NCBI GenBank assembly: GCA_013139755.1 | Contig: WTAG01000706.1 | Span: forward strand, 1-5,622 | DNA: 5,622 nt | Direction of reading: 5' to 3' | Origin: Methylomarinum sp. | Lineage (GTDB): Bacteria; Pseudomonadota; Gammaproteobacteria; Methylococcales; Methylomonadaceae | Part shown: in pieces, positions 4,619-5,622 of the stretch | How positions within the stretch are numbered: position 1 is the first letter of the stretch | How the letters are laid out: the number at the start of each line of letters is the position of its first letter | Translations under genes and position numbers: made by a program | The notes under the pieces: generated by a model | The model's input: only the letters and a program-made list of their open reading frames with translations | Told to the model about the DNA's origin: nothing | Databases searched by the model: none

Positions 4619-5622
4619 CTAACCAATAAAATCAATAATTACGCGCCTATTCTGCGCTCTACCTATTGGGAACCGATTACTTTTAACAGGCTTGTCTTCG
4701 CCATAAGCTTTTACTTGAACAACCTTTTCTGCCAACCCTTTACTTACCAAATATCGCTTAACTACTTCAGCTCTTTTTTGCGAAATTTTAAGATTAACTG
4801 CTCGCTTACCTTTACTATCAGTATAACTTTTAATAATCAATTTTCCATTAGGTAGAAACTCGTCCATATAGCGAACAACTAGATCTAAGCGTTGCATTTC
4901 TGTTTGCGTTAGATTGACATTCCCTTTTCTGTAATAAATCGCTTTTAAAGCATCAGGACCAAAAACACCTAAACGGATGGCTTTATTATTTACCTGCTTA
5001 GCAAGCAAGCCTTGTTTTATACTGACTTTATCTTTAGGAACACCCAACCTATCAAGTTGACTAACAATCGCATTAGCCCGACTTGAAAACCATTTTTTAT
5101 CCCGTGTACCGGCAATTAACGTGTCACTTGCAACAACAACCTTTGACCCTTTCACTTCTTTTATATATTTAGCAATATTCTTTAACCGCATCAATATTCT
5201 ATTATTTATTTGCTTACTAGACGATTTAAAGAACAAACTTTGTTCCAGTGCATCTTTAAAACCAGGTGGCAAGAAATCTTTTCTACAATCAATAAATTGT
5301 TGGTATGTTGTTAAGAAGTTAACAGCAGAAACAGCAACATGCATTTCTTCAGAGAACCCATTAACTGTGGAATTGACATAATCAAACCTAGGGAACAACC
5401 CTTTTGCAAGCGCACCCAACATAGTTTCAGCTGTTGCTCCATAGACACTAAGCCTGGAATATTTCTGACTTTCAATGGATTGCTCAATAGAAACCAAATA
5501 ATCTTGTGACGCAACAGTGTCATGAATCCAGGGAGGAGCATCTATAGTCAGACTCGCCCTAACGGCCTTAGATGAAGGCACGTCATCTCTAATTGAAAAG
5601 CGCAGCAAGTCACCCGACTGAT
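4619..5622 (-). CDS. motY: MotY-like flagellar/envelope protein with two OmpA-type domains (N-terminus beyond the window)
   Basis: The frame stays open to the right edge, so the protein is cut at its N-terminus; residues are numbered here from the first full codon (5620-5618). The visible 333 residues start in a MotY-type N-terminal domain (about 1-120), with APPW at 28-31, YGATAETMLGALAKGLFP at 60-77 and VSAVNF...DC near 97-112. In Vibrio and Pseudomonas, MotY forms the periplasmic T-ring that anchors flagellar stators to peptidoglycan. A divergent OmpA-like domain follows (about 126-205), keeping Asp166 and Arg181. A second, canonical OmpA domain follows at about 225-333, with YTDSKGKRAVN, Asp268, Arg283 (SQKRAEVV) and the closing GRAQNRRVIIDF. 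The 15-residue Asp–Arg spacing in both matches the pair that binds diaminopimelate in OmpA. Cys112 is the only visible Cys; Vibrio MotY has a disulfide whose other half would lie upstream. The argG adjacency supports the name. The extra domain could instead mean a related envelope protein. Confidence 0.8.
   Translation of the reverse strand, partial: QSGDLLRFSIRDDVPSSKAVRASLTIDAPPWIHDTVASQDYLVSIEQSIESQKYSRLSVYGATAETMLGALAKGLFPRFDYVNSTVNGFSEEMHVAVSAVNFLTTYQQFIDCRKDFLPPGFKDALEQSLFFKSSSKQINNRILMRLKNIAKYIKEVKGSKVVVASDTLIAGTRDKKWFSSRANAIVSQLDRLGVPKDKVSIKQGLLAKQVNNKAIRLGVFGPDALKAIYYRKGNVNLTQTEMQRLDLVVRYMDEFLPNGKLIIKSYTDSKGKRAVNLKISQKRAEVVKRYLVSKGLAEKVVQVKAYGEDKPVKSNRFPIGRAQNRRVIIDFIG

Noticed and set aside
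4606..4619. T-run after the MotY-like stop on the minus strand as a terminator
   Set aside because: Seven T are present just downstream of the stop codon, but no stem precedes them, so an intrinsic terminator cannot be supported.
4565..5541. Other open frames overlapping the MotY-like gene (4565-4855, 5121-5381, 5311-5541)
   Set aside because: The MotY-like frame carries domain motifs throughout. These others are low-complexity shadows.
5606..5608. TTG as the start of the MotY-like gene
   Set aside because: The frame remains open through the right edge, and the first visible residues are already inside the MotY N-terminal domain, with no signal peptide, so the gene starts outside the window.
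1..5622. CRISPR array, tRNA, rRNA, insertion sequence or defence genes
   Set aside because: I looked on both strands and found no spaced direct repeats, no tRNA-like T-loop, no rRNA-like sequence and no transposase, integrase or toxin-antitoxin motifs.

Overview
The window looks like ordinary chromosome from an AT-rich gammaproteobacterium. Four things point there: a CysG-type uroporphyrinogen III methyltransferase ending in the NWF tail, an argG–motY gene pair that matches the order I recall from Pseudomonas, a REP-type hairpin with GTAGGATGGGCA arms, and a WD40 lipoprotein family I recall from Pseudomonas/Shewanella-like bacteria. A methanotroph of the Methylococcales or a relative would fit the repeat and the small cytochrome c, but nothing here proves that.

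Left half, plus strand: the 3' end of a uroporphyrinogen III C-methyltransferase (2-358) is followed by an unexplained spacer containing a GC-richer patch (about 402-470) and a 7-bp inverted repeat. Next come a seven-bladed WD40 lipoprotein (615-1568), a spacer with a perfect 10-bp dyad, and a small secreted monoheme cytochrome c (1767-2102) with strongly biased codons. A strong hairpin terminator (2122-2153) closes this half and works in both directions.

Right half, minus strand: an unrecognised two-helix membrane protein (2192-2806) converges on that terminator. A spacer holding a REP-like hairpin (3023-3057) separates it from argG (3095-4309), a complete argininosuccinate synthase. A 309-base gap upstream of argG holds its likely promoter and a possible decayed membrane-protein remnant (4365-4550). 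Last is the 3' part of a MotY-like OmpA-family protein (4619 to the right edge), which appears to carry two consecutive OmpA-type peptidoglycan-binding domains instead of one.

The genes do not form one pathway: siroheme/tetrapyrrole synthesis, a periplasmic electron carrier, arginine synthesis and a flagellar-motor or envelope anchor lie side by side. I see no defence system, CRISPR array, transposase, integrase, tRNA or rRNA. The points most worth following up are the duplicated OmpA module in the MotY-like protein, the dyad upstream of the apparently highly expressed cytochrome, and the REP-like element.
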